Source: Bacteroidota bacterium (GTDB lineage: Bacteria > Bacteroidota > Bacteroidia > Bacteroidales > JAAUTT01). Taken from it: a stretch of 33,892 bases of DNA. Shown here one piece after another: positions 7,945 through 16,704 of this stretch. How positions within the stretch are numbered: the stretch's first letter is position 1; every line of letters starts with the position of its first letter. The DNA lies in NCBI GenBank assembly GCA_021779665.1, contig JAJYAG010000062.1:1-33892 (forward strand), given 5' to 3'. A program made the position numbers and the translations under genes. The notes under the pieces are model-generated. The model searched no databases. It saw only the letters and a list, made by a program, of their open reading frames with translations, and was not told the DNA's origin.

Positions 7945-9912
7945 TTATTGTTCCACCCAGAAGTCCCAGCTCATGGCAGGCAGCTCCACCAATAGCTTAT
8001 CACCGTTTTGAGAACCGGCGGGGATACCTTTAAAGTCTGTGCCCGCTTCTTCAGGTGTATAGCGATATCCTTTGAAACTGTTTCTGCTGCCGGCTTCAAT
8101 ATTGAAAGTAAAAGACCGGGGACCCCGATTGGTAACTACTATAACCATTTTACCTTCGGGTGTTTTATAAGCCATAATACGCTGATCTTTGCGTACCTCA
8201 TCTTCAGCAACTGCATAGCGACGGCAATTCCAGGGCATGTGCTTCAGAAATCCAGCAAGGGCAAACCAGTTGTAATTGTTGTAAACCCAATGACCGGGCT
8301 CAATATTATCAGTATCGATCTCGTTCCGGGCTTCGATTCTTTCAATAAGAAGCCTTGGATTTTTCTCATCGGGTGGGCCAATCTGAAGATCAGCTTCTCC
8401 CAGAGCTACCACAACAGCTGCGTGCGGAATTCCGAAATTGCCGTTTTTATCTTTTCCGGTATTTGAAGGAATATTTACCTTACCCTGTTTGAACCTTTTT
8501 ACATACACCCTTTCTTCCCGATCGGAGACAAGCACCATATCTGACTTTTTCCAATCGGCTGGAGGCGTATAATCTGTGGAAGGATCAACAATCAGGTAAA
8601 CATCGGCTTTGTTGCTAATGGTAAAAGCAAAGGCATTGCCTGGATTTGTATTCAGTTCACGTTCGGTCGATACAATTTGTTTTCCGATAAATGCGGGCGA
8701 CACTCTCTTAACTTCAAGACCGTTGGATGTTCTGGCTGCCCCGGCAGCAACACCTTTCTTTACAGGTTTCGAAGCTGACCCTTGTTCCTGGTTTACAGGA
8801 TTCCAGAAGCCAAGCGCATAACCTGCAGCCTCCGAATTCCTGGCAGGTTTGAGTGCATGAATCCAGAACCACGTTGGCGAATTTACAAAAGTGAACCAAT
8901 TCATAATGTTCTGAACCGTGTTGAGGCAACGTTTAGGCGAGGTGCCGCCTGTGAGATACTCGTATTCGTTCTGGAATACGGGCAAACCAAAAGTATTTTT
9001 ATGATATTTCTCCTGCTGGTCAATCAAGGTATTGGCATCGGCTCCAATCTGGTGCCACACCCAGGCATCAACAAACCTGCGGGCCTGAGGATCGCTGCTG
9101 ATTTTAGCGGCATGTTTCAGGGGCCCTGATTCAGAGTCGACAATGATACTCACATTGGGATTTGCCGATTTTATAAGTGGGGCCACGGCATTAAACGTTC
9201 TGGTATACTGATCGGTAGTATACACACACGAACTATAATTCTGGTCAACCGAAGGCTCGTTCTGCAGCCCCCACATCTTTACAGGTATCTGGTTACGCTC
9301 GAAATAGAATATGTCGTTCACAAGGCTCTGACCGAAATCGGAGAGAAAGCGGGCAGTATCTCCCATATAAACGGGGTCGTTTGCGAAATCCTTTCCGAAA
9401 CAGCGTAAACGGTTGTTGCCGTCTTTGCCCACATACCGTCCGTTTGCTTTCCAATAGGGAGTTGGCGACCAGTATTCCAGACTGATCCCTTCAATGCCGG
9501 CTTTGTGGATCATCTCTCTGATCTCCTCAGTTTGTGTATCCCATCTTCCGCGCAATTCCTTCTGGTCGGGTGTGGTACCCCGGAAATAAAGCCCTCCGGC
9601 TATGCGGCAGTAGCGGAATCCTTTAAGCATTTCATTGTAGAGGCGCTCCCTTTCTGAGGGAACAAGATCGTGAGGAACGCTGGTATTTGTTTCGGGCAAA
9701 CCAAGATTTCCGGAGCCGATTGCGTCGGATTGGATTTCGAAGCCAAGCCCCCATATATATTGCTCCGGTTTATCGGCCTGAACCCGGTAAGTCCCTTTAT
9801 CAGCTGCTTTTTCAAGCTGTGCCGCAACGGGAGCCGAGAGAAAAACCGCTAAAACTGCAAGTGCGTTAACCTTTTTGAAACAGTTACGAAAACGTGTTTT
9901 TGTCATTTTCAT
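7945..9912 (-). CDS. GH30-like (clan GH-A) glycoside hydrolase
   Basis: The 655-residue secreted enzyme has a signal peptide (residues 1-32, ending VAAQ). The (beta/alpha)8 part includes YCRIAGG, LEYWSPTPYWKANG, KMWGLQNEPSV with the predicted acid/base Glu219, and PVFQNEYEYL with the predicted nucleophile Glu316. WGLQNEP plus a second Glu about 100 residues later fits GH30. The related clan GH-A families GH39 and GH59 are possible alternatives. Residues from about 395 form a beta-rich C-terminal domain. Known GH30 activities include beta-glucosidase, beta-xylosidase, beta-fucosidase, endo-beta-1,6-glucanase and endo-beta-1,6-galactanase. The sequence does not tell me which applies. It follows the fucosidase gene by 36 bp and precedes the symporter by 11 bp. 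Confidence 0.85.
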   Translation of the reverse strand: MKMTKTRFRNCFKKVNALAVLAVFLSAPVAAQLEKAADKGTYRVQADKPEQYIWGLGFEIQSDAIGSGNLGLPETNTSVPHDLVPSERERLYNEMLKGFRYCRIAGGLYFRGTTPDQKELRGRWDTQTEEIREMIHKAGIEGISLEYWSPTPYWKANGRYVGKDGNNRLRCFGKDFANDPVYMGDTARFLSDFGQSLVNDIFYFERNQIPVKMWGLQNEPSVDQNYSSCVYTTDQYTRTFNAVAPLIKSANPNVSIIVDSESGPLKHAAKISSDPQARRFVDAWVWHQIGADANTLIDQQEKYHKNTFGLPVFQNEYEYLTGGTSPKRCLNTVQNIMNWFTFVNSPTWFWIHALKPARNSEAAGYALGFWNPVNQEQGSASKPVKKGVAAGAARTSNGLEVKRVSPAFIGKQIVSTERELNTNPGNAFAFTISNKADVYLIVDPSTDYTPPADWKKSDMVLVSDREERVYVKRFKQGKVNIPSNTGKDKNGNFGIPHAAVVVALGEADLQIGPPDEKNPRLLIERIEARNEIDTDNIEPGHWVYNNYNWFALAGFLKHMPWNCRRYAVAEDEVRKDQRIMAYKTPEGKMVIVVTNRGPRSFTFNIEAGSRNSFKGYRYTPEEAGTDFKGIPAGSQNGDKLLVELPAMSWDFWVEQ

Positions 9913-9948
9913 GTTATTAATTTTAATGTTTCGATTTTTTAAGAAGAA

Positions 9949-11178
9949 CTACCTGGCGGTCTTCACCTGTTCTGTTTTATCAAGATCAGCGCCTTTTTTC
10001 CGTAGTTCGAGCCACGTTGCCTTATTGAGTGGCGGATATCCTTCCTTGCGGATACGCTCCCCGAGTTGACGGAAATTGGTTGCAACATCATCGGGAATAG
10101 AGCCGTCGGGTTTAGGACCGAAATTGAGCAAAAGATTGGCATTGTTTTCGGAAGCGCCCACGAGCATTTTCCATAAGCCATCCACATCCATGCAGGAGTT
10201 TTGCGGGTTCCATTCCCAGCTTCGCTGACTGGTAACCGCAATTTCTGCTTTTTTGCCCATGTTTTTCTGCCAGGCTTTGTCCGACAGATCCCTGATTTGG
10301 ATTTCCTGAGGTGAATTTCCGGGATAATGCATGCTGATAGATTTCAACTCCCTCTCACCCACCAAAATATCTTCCGTGCCTGTAATACCCGTTTTAAAAT
10401 GTATGAGGGCATGAGGCTGATACTTGTGAATCAAATCGTAAAACTCCTGAACCTTAAACATTTCGCTATTGGCCAGGACGCCACCCAGCGGATCGAACCA
10501 AAAACCTGCAACAGGTCCGTATTTAGTGCAAAGTTCAGTAAGCTGATTTTTACAAAACGTCCTGTATTCTTCAAAATCTTCGGGCTTACGGTATTTTAAA
10601 TAACCTGGAGTTGCGGCATAATCGGGTCTGGCTGAGTTATACAATTCACGCGGAATAAAATAAGGATGCGTCCAGTCAATTCCCAGGGAGTAATAAATAT
10701 AAAGAGGCATACCACGTTTCCGGCACACACTGGCCAGTTCCGCTACAAAATCCCTGTTCATGGGGTAATCCTTACTGTCGAAACCGGTGTATTTGCTATC
10801 CCATAAGCAGAATCCATCGTGATGCTTTGCAACAAAAGTAATATACCGCATTCCGCTTTCCTCGGCCAGCTTTACAATCTTTAAAGCATCAAAGCCCGAA
10901 GCATCTGTTTCTCTTGCTGTTTTTTGATACTCTTCCAGTGGAATTCGTTGATTATACATTGCCCATGCAGCATGGTATTTTCCCCAAACACCCCAGTGGA
11001 TAAACATGCCGAGCCTTGCGTCTTCAAACCATGCAAGAGAAGCTTCGCGGGGCGATTTTTTATAGATTTTCGAGTAATTAGTCAGATAATAAGGAATCTT
11101 GCTGTCCTTTTGCGCATAGAACTGTCCGGAAAAGCAGCAGATAAAAATTAATAAAACAACAATATTTTTCACGGGCAT
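9949..11178 (-). CDS. GH29 alpha-L-fucosidase
   Basis: The protein has 409 residues with a signal peptide ending about residue 22 (GQFYAQ). GH29 hallmarks are clear: WFEDARLGMFIHWGVWG (50-66), the KHHDGFCLWDSKYT block (118-131) whose histidines contact fucose, MPLYIYYS, and GFWFDP, in which Asp229 is the expected catalytic nucleophile. LLLNFGPKPDGSIP closes the barrel. It should remove alpha-linked L-fucose from glycans in the periplasm or at the surface. It lacks an extra C-terminal carbohydrate-binding module. It is the first gene after the terminator and promoter that follow susD, and so may head its own transcript with GH30, the symporter, the oxidoreductase, the lipoprotein and GH2. Confidence 0.95.
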   Translation of the reverse strand: MPVKNIVVLLIFICCFSGQFYAQKDSKIPYYLTNYSKIYKKSPREASLAWFEDARLGMFIHWGVWGKYHAAWAMYNQRIPLEEYQKTARETDASGFDALKIVKLAEESGMRYITFVAKHHDGFCLWDSKYTGFDSKDYPMNRDFVAELASVCRKRGMPLYIYYSLGIDWTHPYFIPRELYNSARPDYAATPGYLKYRKPEDFEEYRTFCKNQLTELCTKYGPVAGFWFDPLGGVLANSEMFKVQEFYDLIHKYQPHALIHFKTGITGTEDILVGERELKSISMHYPGNSPQEIQIRDLSDKAWQKNMGKKAEIAVTSQRSWEWNPQNSCMDVDGLWKMLVGASENNANLLLNFGPKPDGSIPDDVATNFRQLGERIRKEGYPPLNKATWLELRKKGADLDKTEQVKTAR

Positions 11179-11263
11179 GTATTGCTGAAGATTTCAGTTA
11201 ACTAAGTGATTAAGTTAAACCATGTCATCGGGCGACTCTGGTTTTACCGGCAGTCTACCTGTT

Positions 11264-11309
11264 TTTATTTCGAAAGCTGTCCCTTTCCTTAAGTTCAGCC
11301 CGAAATAAA
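11264..11309. other. Stem-loop in the leader before the fucosidase gene
   Basis: TTTATTTCG (11264-11272) pairs with CGAAATAAA (11301-11309). After a small internal loop, GCTG (11276-11279) pairs with CAGC (11296-11299). The 16-nt loop has no U-run after either strand, so it does not look like a terminator. It sits in a ~200-nt leader downstream of the proposed promoter. An RNA structural role is possible but unproven. Confidence 0.4.
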
Positions 11310-11384
11310 CTTCCTAAAGATGCAACCACAAAAAAAGAATCTGTAATACTCAGAAAACCAAAATGGTTCAGAACTATAAGCATA

Positions 11385-11417
11385 CAAACTTAGTGGCATG
11401 AAAAAAGGTTGTGCAAA
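11385..11417 (-). promoter_or_regulatory. Bacteroidota-type promoter for the GH29-to-GH2 genes
   Basis: On the minus strand a TTTG (-33) at 11414-11417 and TAAGTTTG (-7, matching TAnnTTTG) at 11385-11392 are separated by 21 nt. The -33 box falls inside the loop side of the preceding terminator. Transcription would start near 11378, leaving a leader of about 200 nt before the fucosidase ATG at 11178. The assignment rests on consensus match and position. Confidence 0.5.
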
Positions 11418-11447
11418 GGCAGATTTCTCCCTTACGCACAACCTTTT
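11403..11447 (-). terminator. Rho-independent terminator after susD
   Basis: A perfect 12-bp stem, AAAAGGTTGTGC (11403-11414) with GCACAACCTTTT (11436-11447), has a 21-nt loop. Read on the minus strand it ends in a run of U (11401-11406). It begins only 6 bp after the susD stop, so it should end or attenuate the sigma/FecR/SusC/SusD side of the PUL before the enzyme genes. Confidence 0.85.
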
Positions 11448-11453
11448 ATAATT

Positions 11454-13166
11454 TTAGTAACCTGTATTCTGTGTCAGATTAGGGTTGATGAGTATTTCCT
11501 TGGTTGGAATAGGCCACAGGTATTGATTAGCCGGGAAGTTTCGTACGGCACAAAGCTTAACCAGACCGGCGTTATACATGGGCTCGAAATCGGCACATCC
11601 GTCTTCATCAACAGGAGGAACCTGAGGGAAGAACCATAACCCGGGTTTAACAACCTTGTTGCGTAAATCCACCGGGTCGAGCATACCATACATATCTTTG
11701 CTCAACACTTTTTCGGCAATTTTCCAGCGGATAATATCTTCGTACCGGCGTCCTTCAAGAGCAAACTCCATTCGTCTTTCTATTCTGATGGCCTTGCGAA
11801 CTGTGGCCTTATCGCCGGCCAAAACTGCAGGATAAGCAACTTTATTGTCGACCGCAACTTTATATGCACGTGCACGCACCTTGTTGATTGATGCATCGAG
11901 CATTGCCTGGTCAATTTCGCCCAGTTCGGTTTTGGCTTCAGCATACATTAACAACACATCGGCGTAACGCATAATGATGTTTGTATTTTCAGCCTTGTAG
12001 TCATCGGTCCAGTCCTCGTCAATACCTTTTTTAAAGGCAATACCGTTAAACGATGCAAATTGTGCATTTGCTCTGTTGTCGTTATTGGTAACCCGTGCGC
12101 CGGTCTTTAAATTCAAAGTTTTTAAAGAATCGGGATGCGGCTGATAAATAAAGCCCAGCCAAGGGGTTCCGAATTCCACCAGAGAGGCATTACACCGTGG
12201 GTCGCGATTTTTAAACGGGTTGCGCGGATCAAAAAGAGGAGACTCGTCGATGGGTAAACCATCGGTGCAAAGATAAGAGCAGAAAAGATACCACGATGGA
12301 CCTGTAGCTGCACCCCATCCGCCTACAAGACGCGGAAGGTAGTTTTTGGTATCGGGAATTGTAACATTAAGAAGTGTAGAGCGGGCATTGCCAAATATGA
12401 GTTCCTTCGGGTTCTTGGTTTTCGAAAGAAACAGGGTAGCATAGTCGCTGAACAGCTCATAAACACCTAAATCCATGCAAGCTTTGGAAGCATCGCGGGC
12501 AACAGCCCAGTCTTCAAAAAAGAGGGCCACACGAGCTTTCATTGCAAGAGCCGCACCTTTGGTAGCCTGAAGGTTTTGAGCAGAACCATAAGTGGTTGGA
12601 AGCTTTGAAGCTGCAAAGTCAAAATCTTCGTAAATCTTTTTGAGAATTTCTTTTTTATCAGTTCTGGCCATTTTAAATGACTCACCCAGTTCAGGAACCT
12701 TATCAACATAAACCACATCGCCAAAGTAAGTGATCAACCGGGAATAATGGCATGCACGCACAAAACGAACATTGCCCTGGTATTTCTCGATAGTTGCATC
12801 GGGCAGCTTGCCAACCGATTTATCCAGGTTTTCCAGAATAGTATTGGCGCGGGCGATCCCTTTATACAAGTTTGCCCACCAGTTTAAAACAGTACCGTCC
12901 TGTCCGTTCAATGTTCCGTTGGTAATGGCTGTGGTTCTGTCGCGATACATCATATCATCAGTCCACAGATCATAATCTCCGTAAGGAATCATATAATTGG
13001 GCCAGAAATCGATCCGGTAAAGGTCGTTAATGGCCATTACAATTTCACTTTCGTTTGAATACCAGTTTGCACTGGACCCCTCTGACAGAGGATTTAAGTT
13101 CAGGTCGTTACAGGAATACAAAAGCACCAGACCTGCAAACAATATATTTAAAATTTTAATTTTCAT
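11454..13166 (-). CDS. SusD/RagB family nutrient-binding outer-membrane lipoprotein
   Basis: The 570-residue protein has a lipoprotein signal (MKIKILNILFAGLVLLYSC, lipidated Cys19) followed by NDLNLNPLSEGSSANWYSNESEIVMAINDLYR, a standard SusD N-terminus. TPR-like helices and the typical C-terminal block RIERRMEFALEGRRYEDIIRW are present. SusD lids bind glycan at the cell surface and sit on the partner SusC channel. It begins 11 bp after the stop of the adjacent susC gene, the normal SusCD pairing, and is followed by a strong terminator. Length is typical. Ligand specificity cannot be read from sequence. Confidence 0.96.
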   Translation of the reverse strand: MKIKILNILFAGLVLLYSCNDLNLNPLSEGSSANWYSNESEIVMAINDLYRIDFWPNYMIPYGDYDLWTDDMMYRDRTTAITNGTLNGQDGTVLNWWANLYKGIARANTILENLDKSVGKLPDATIEKYQGNVRFVRACHYSRLITYFGDVVYVDKVPELGESFKMARTDKKEILKKIYEDFDFAASKLPTTYGSAQNLQATKGAALAMKARVALFFEDWAVARDASKACMDLGVYELFSDYATLFLSKTKNPKELIFGNARSTLLNVTIPDTKNYLPRLVGGWGAATGPSWYLFCSYLCTDGLPIDESPLFDPRNPFKNRDPRCNASLVEFGTPWLGFIYQPHPDSLKTLNLKTGARVTNNDNRANAQFASFNGIAFKKGIDEDWTDDYKAENTNIIMRYADVLLMYAEAKTELGEIDQAMLDASINKVRARAYKVAVDNKVAYPAVLAGDKATVRKAIRIERRMEFALEGRRYEDIIRWKIAEKVLSKDMYGMLDPVDLRNKVVKPGLWFFPQVPPVDEDGCADFEPMYNAGLVKLCAVRNFPANQYLWPIPTKEILINPNLTQNTGY

Positions 13167-13177
13167 AGTTGTAGATA

Positions 13178-16100
13178 TTATAATGATACTGACAAACCAA
13201 ATATGTAAGAAGCGGTAATGGGGTGTCCGTTAGCTGCAACCTCAGGATCCCATCCTTTCGGGAACTTATCGAAAGTTAAAAAGTCGGATGCACTCAAATA
13301 GGCTCTTACCCTCTGAAGACCAACTTTTTTAGTCCATAACGACGGCAGGGTGTACCCCAGAGTGATATTTTTAAGTCGTAAATACCCGCCATTTATGAGC
13401 CAGTAGTCGGACATGGTGTAGTTATTTCCCTTATTATTTTCAGAAAGTCTCGGATATTTAGCATTGAGATTTTCTTCTTCGGAATTGTACTTACTCCAGT
13501 AATTACCATCGAGTATTGCCGGCATATTACCCCAGTTGTCCGACAATGGAGTGATCATCAATCCCTGTAAGCGGGCATTCACTTTTCCAACACCCTGAAA
13601 CACCAGTGAAAAATCGAGGTTTTTATATCCCATTTTGATATTCGAACCAAACATGTACCGTGGTAATGAACCTCCCAATAAAACCCTGTCGTAAGTTGGA
13701 GTAATCAATCCGTCGGGTACACCTTCAGGACCGCTGATATCTTTATATTTAACATCGCCAACCTTCACCGCGGTGCTCGTTTTTGCCGAGGCAGCAAGAT
13801 CTTCGGCAGTCTGGAACAAACCATCGGATACGTAACCATACCATTCGTTGAATTCGCTGTCTTTCTTCTTAATCTGATCACCAACGAATTCAGTACCACC
13901 TAAATCGCCCATGATCGATTTAAAATCGGACATGTTAGCAGAAACAGAATAAGTAAATTCACCAATTTTATCGTTCCAGCCAATTTCACCATCCCAGCCT
14001 TTGGTAAACATTTTACCGGTATTCTGATCCGGGTTGTCGAATCCCATGTAGTCAGGAATTTCGAGCGCCAGAAGCATATCCCTGGTTGTTTTCTGGTAAT
14101 AGTCGCCGGTTAATCTCAATCGGTTATTAAATAAATTTAAATCAATACCAAAGTCAACTGACTGGGTTGTTTCCCATGAAATATCGCGAATGGCATACTT
14201 GGTTTGTGCTGCAGTTTGAGCCGCAACCACATTTGTTCCCTGATAAAATAAAGCATTCGAGAAATCTATTGTGGCCTGGTAAGGATAATTACCAATACGT
14301 TCGTTACCCAGTGTTCCCCATGAAGCTCTTAGTTTGAGGAAAGACAACCACGAAAGATTGCTCATAAAGCTTTCTTCCGAAACTACCCAGCCTGCCGAGA
14401 AAGAAGGGAAAGCTCCCCATCTGTAATCTTCATGAAAGCGGGACGAACCATCGTAACGGATATTTCCCTGCAGGAAATATTTACTTTTGAAGTTATACAT
14501 AATTCGACCAAAGTACGACCGGTAAGCATTTTCCCATGCATTTCCGTAGTTACCGCGAAGATCAAGAGGACCCAAATCCAGGTATGGAAATGTTGTTAAT
14601 CCGTATTTTTCGCGCGAAGCACCCATGTTTTCGTTCTTCGAATAGAAATTTTCGTAACCAGCCATGGCATTCAGGTTATGATTGCCGAACGATTTATCAA
14701 AATTAGCCAGCAACTGCGAAGTTACCCTTGTGTAATCGTTACGTGTCTCATATAGGTTTGTCTGTGTTCCACCCTCCAGTGTTCCGATGACAAGAGTAGG
14801 ATCATCAGCAGCTGTGTATTCAACACGTTTCTGGAAAGCTTTACCCTTATCAATTCCAAAAGTTGGAGAGAGAACTGCCGATATCTTCAACTCTTTAATA
14901 GGAGTAAAATCTAACGAAATTCTTCCATTTAACTGATTATACCAGTTATAGCGATAACCACCAAAATTGCTCATACCATAAATATTGGCACCTGTTTTAC
15001 CTTCGGCAATGCGGCCATCGCTCCAGGTTGCAGCATATACCGGGGGAGAAATCAAAGTATTGTAAACCGGGTCGTGGTATGGATTAACATAATGAGATCT
15101 TTTAAAGCTTAAGTCTAAGCTGGCCGATAAAAGTTTATTGATAGTTACATCGTTATTGAAACGGGCTGAAACACGCTCGAAATCCTTTCCGCTGTACAAC
15201 GACGCCGTCTTATCATATCCGATGGAGGCTTTTGTGCGAACAGCTTTTGTTCCGGCTGTGATACTTAAAACATGGCTCTGACGCGGAGCATTGTCCTTAA
15301 TCATAAGGCCCATCCAGTCTGTATTGGGATATTTGTTAGGATTTTCAGCATTCAGAGTCCAGTAGTTATCAATCACATCCTTGGTGTAAAGCGGATACTC
15401 GTTGGCATCATTGTTTTTATCGTTCCAGCGGAGTTCGTTAACCATCTGCATGTATCTAACAACATCCACGTATTTGGGTAATGTTGTAGGTTTTTCAACT
15501 CCATATTCGGTATTATACTGAATACCAATCTCGCCCGACTTGGCACGTTTGGTGGTTATAAGAATAACGCCTGCGGCTGCACGCGAACCGTATATTGATG
15601 CAGAAGCTGCATCTTTTAATACCGAAATGTTATCAACATCAGCGGGATTGATATCGTTGATGTTATCGATAGGAACTCCGTCGACTATTACCAAAGGACT
15701 GCTTTCGCCAATGGTGGTGATACCGCGGATCCTGATTGTTGCAGAAGCTCCCGGAGCATTGTTGTTTCGTGTTACCATAACACCCGACATGGCTCCCTGA
15801 AGAGCCTGCGATACCTGTGTAGCCTGGCGTCCTTCAATAGCATCGCCCTGAATAGAACTTACAGAGCCTGTTAAGTCTTTTTTCTTAACGGTACCATAAC
15901 CTACTACAACAACTTCTTCAAGATTTGTAACATCAGCTATCAGCTTTACAGCTAACTCGGCTTCATTGTTTACAACAACACGTTCGGTATTAAAACCTAA
16001 AAACGAAATAACCAAAACCGAACCTGGTGCCGGAACAGTGAGCGTAAATTTTCCGTCGACATCGGTTACAGTTCCTGTTGTGGTACCTTCAATCACCACA

Positions 16101-16543
16101 TTGGCGCCAATAATGGGTTCCCCGGAGGATGCATCAGTAACAACACCTTTAACCTGTTGTTGCTGAAAAGCTTTTGAGGGACCTATGATTACAACATTTC
16201 CATTTAATATTTTAAATGACAAAGATTTATCATTCAATAAATTTGACAATACATCGTCGATGCTTGCATTTTTAATATTTATGGAAACCAGATCATTCAA
16301 TTCCCGGTAGTTATCACTGTAAAAGAACCTGAAATCACTTTGTTTTTCAATTGTTTTGATAACATCGGATAAGGACTTGCCACTTATGCTCAGATCCAGC
16401 CTGGCACTTTGAGACAAACTGGCAGAAACATTGAAGGTAGCGAGGACAAATAGCAGCAGTGAAACTTTCATAGTTAGAATTTTTTGGTGAGAGAGTTTCA
16501 GATTAAACTTGGGCAAAGGAAACCCTTTACAATTTTTTTTCAT
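13178..16543 (-). CDS. SusC/RagA family TonB-dependent transporter with STN signalling domain
   Basis: The 1121-residue outer-membrane protein has an extended signal region (hydrophobic core from residue 25; the ATG at 16471 is an alternative start). Next come an STN secretin/TonB domain (about 48-120), a carboxypeptidase-regulatory-like sandwich (about 130-205, VKGVVTDASSGEPIIGANVV), the conserved LEEVVVVGYGTVKKKDLTG segment (208-226), a plug (to about 330) and a 22-strand barrel ending in ASYIFGLSVSL. It imports oligosaccharides with energy from TonB. The STN domain marks it as a FecA-like transducer that contacts the FecR anti-sigma encoded just upstream, so substrate import probably induces this PUL. 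Confidence 0.96.
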   Translation of the reverse strand: MKKNCKGFPLPKFNLKLSHQKILTMKVSLLLFVLATFNVSASLSQSARLDLSISGKSLSDVIKTIEKQSDFRFFYSDNYRELNDLVSINIKNASIDDVLSNLLNDKSLSFKILNGNVVIIGPSKAFQQQQVKGVVTDASSGEPIIGANVVIEGTTTGTVTDVDGKFTLTVPAPGSVLVISFLGFNTERVVVNNEAELAVKLIADVTNLEEVVVVGYGTVKKKDLTGSVSSIQGDAIEGRQATQVSQALQGAMSGVMVTRNNNAPGASATIRIRGITTIGESSPLVIVDGVPIDNINDINPADVDNISVLKDAASASIYGSRAAAGVILITTKRAKSGEIGIQYNTEYGVEKPTTLPKYVDVVRYMQMVNELRWNDKNNDANEYPLYTKDVIDNYWTLNAENPNKYPNTDWMGLMIKDNAPRQSHVLSITAGTKAVRTKASIGYDKTASLYSGKDFERVSARFNNDVTINKLLSASLDLSFKRSHYVNPYHDPVYNTLISPPVYAATWSDGRIAEGKTGANIYGMSNFGGYRYNWYNQLNGRISLDFTPIKELKISAVLSPTFGIDKGKAFQKRVEYTAADDPTLVIGTLEGGTQTNLYETRNDYTRVTSQLLANFDKSFGNHNLNAMAGYENFYSKNENMGASREKYGLTTFPYLDLGPLDLRGNYGNAWENAYRSYFGRIMYNFKSKYFLQGNIRYDGSSRFHEDYRWGAFPSFSAGWVVSEESFMSNLSWLSFLKLRASWGTLGNERIGNYPYQATIDFSNALFYQGTNVVAAQTAAQTKYAIRDISWETTQSVDFGIDLNLFNNRLRLTGDYYQKTTRDMLLALEIPDYMGFDNPDQNTGKMFTKGWDGEIGWNDKIGEFTYSVSANMSDFKSIMGDLGGTEFVGDQIKKKDSEFNEWYGYVSDGLFQTAEDLAASAKTSTAVKVGDVKYKDISGPEGVPDGLITPTYDRVLLGGSLPRYMFGSNIKMGYKNLDFSLVFQGVGKVNARLQGLMITPLSDNWGNMPAILDGNYWSKYNSEEENLNAKYPRLSENNKGNNYTMSDYWLINGGYLRLKNITLGYTLPSLWTKKVGLQRVRAYLSASDFLTFDKFPKGWDPEVAANGHPITASYIFGLSVSL

Positions 16544-16615
16544 AAATTTGTAGTGTGTTAATTATTAATAAATGTTTTGTTATTCTATTGCGAGTAGAAT
16601 ATCAGAAGCAAAAGG

Positions 16616-16638
16616 ATGGAATCATTTTATGATTCCAT
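16616..16638. other. Perfect stem-loop between fecR and susC (PUL 1)
   Basis: ATGGAATCAT (16616-16625) and ATGATTCCAT (16629-16638) form a perfect 10-bp stem with a 3-nt loop. On the minus strand it is followed by CCTTTTGCTT, a weak U-tract, so partial termination or transcript processing is possible. No consensus promoter was seen in the 160-bp gap that contains it. Confidence 0.6.
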
Positions 16639-16704
16639 TCGATTTTTAAGGGGATAGCATTTCAGTTCTCATAGTCTCTTTTTTTAGTTTTATAATGAGT
16701 AGCC

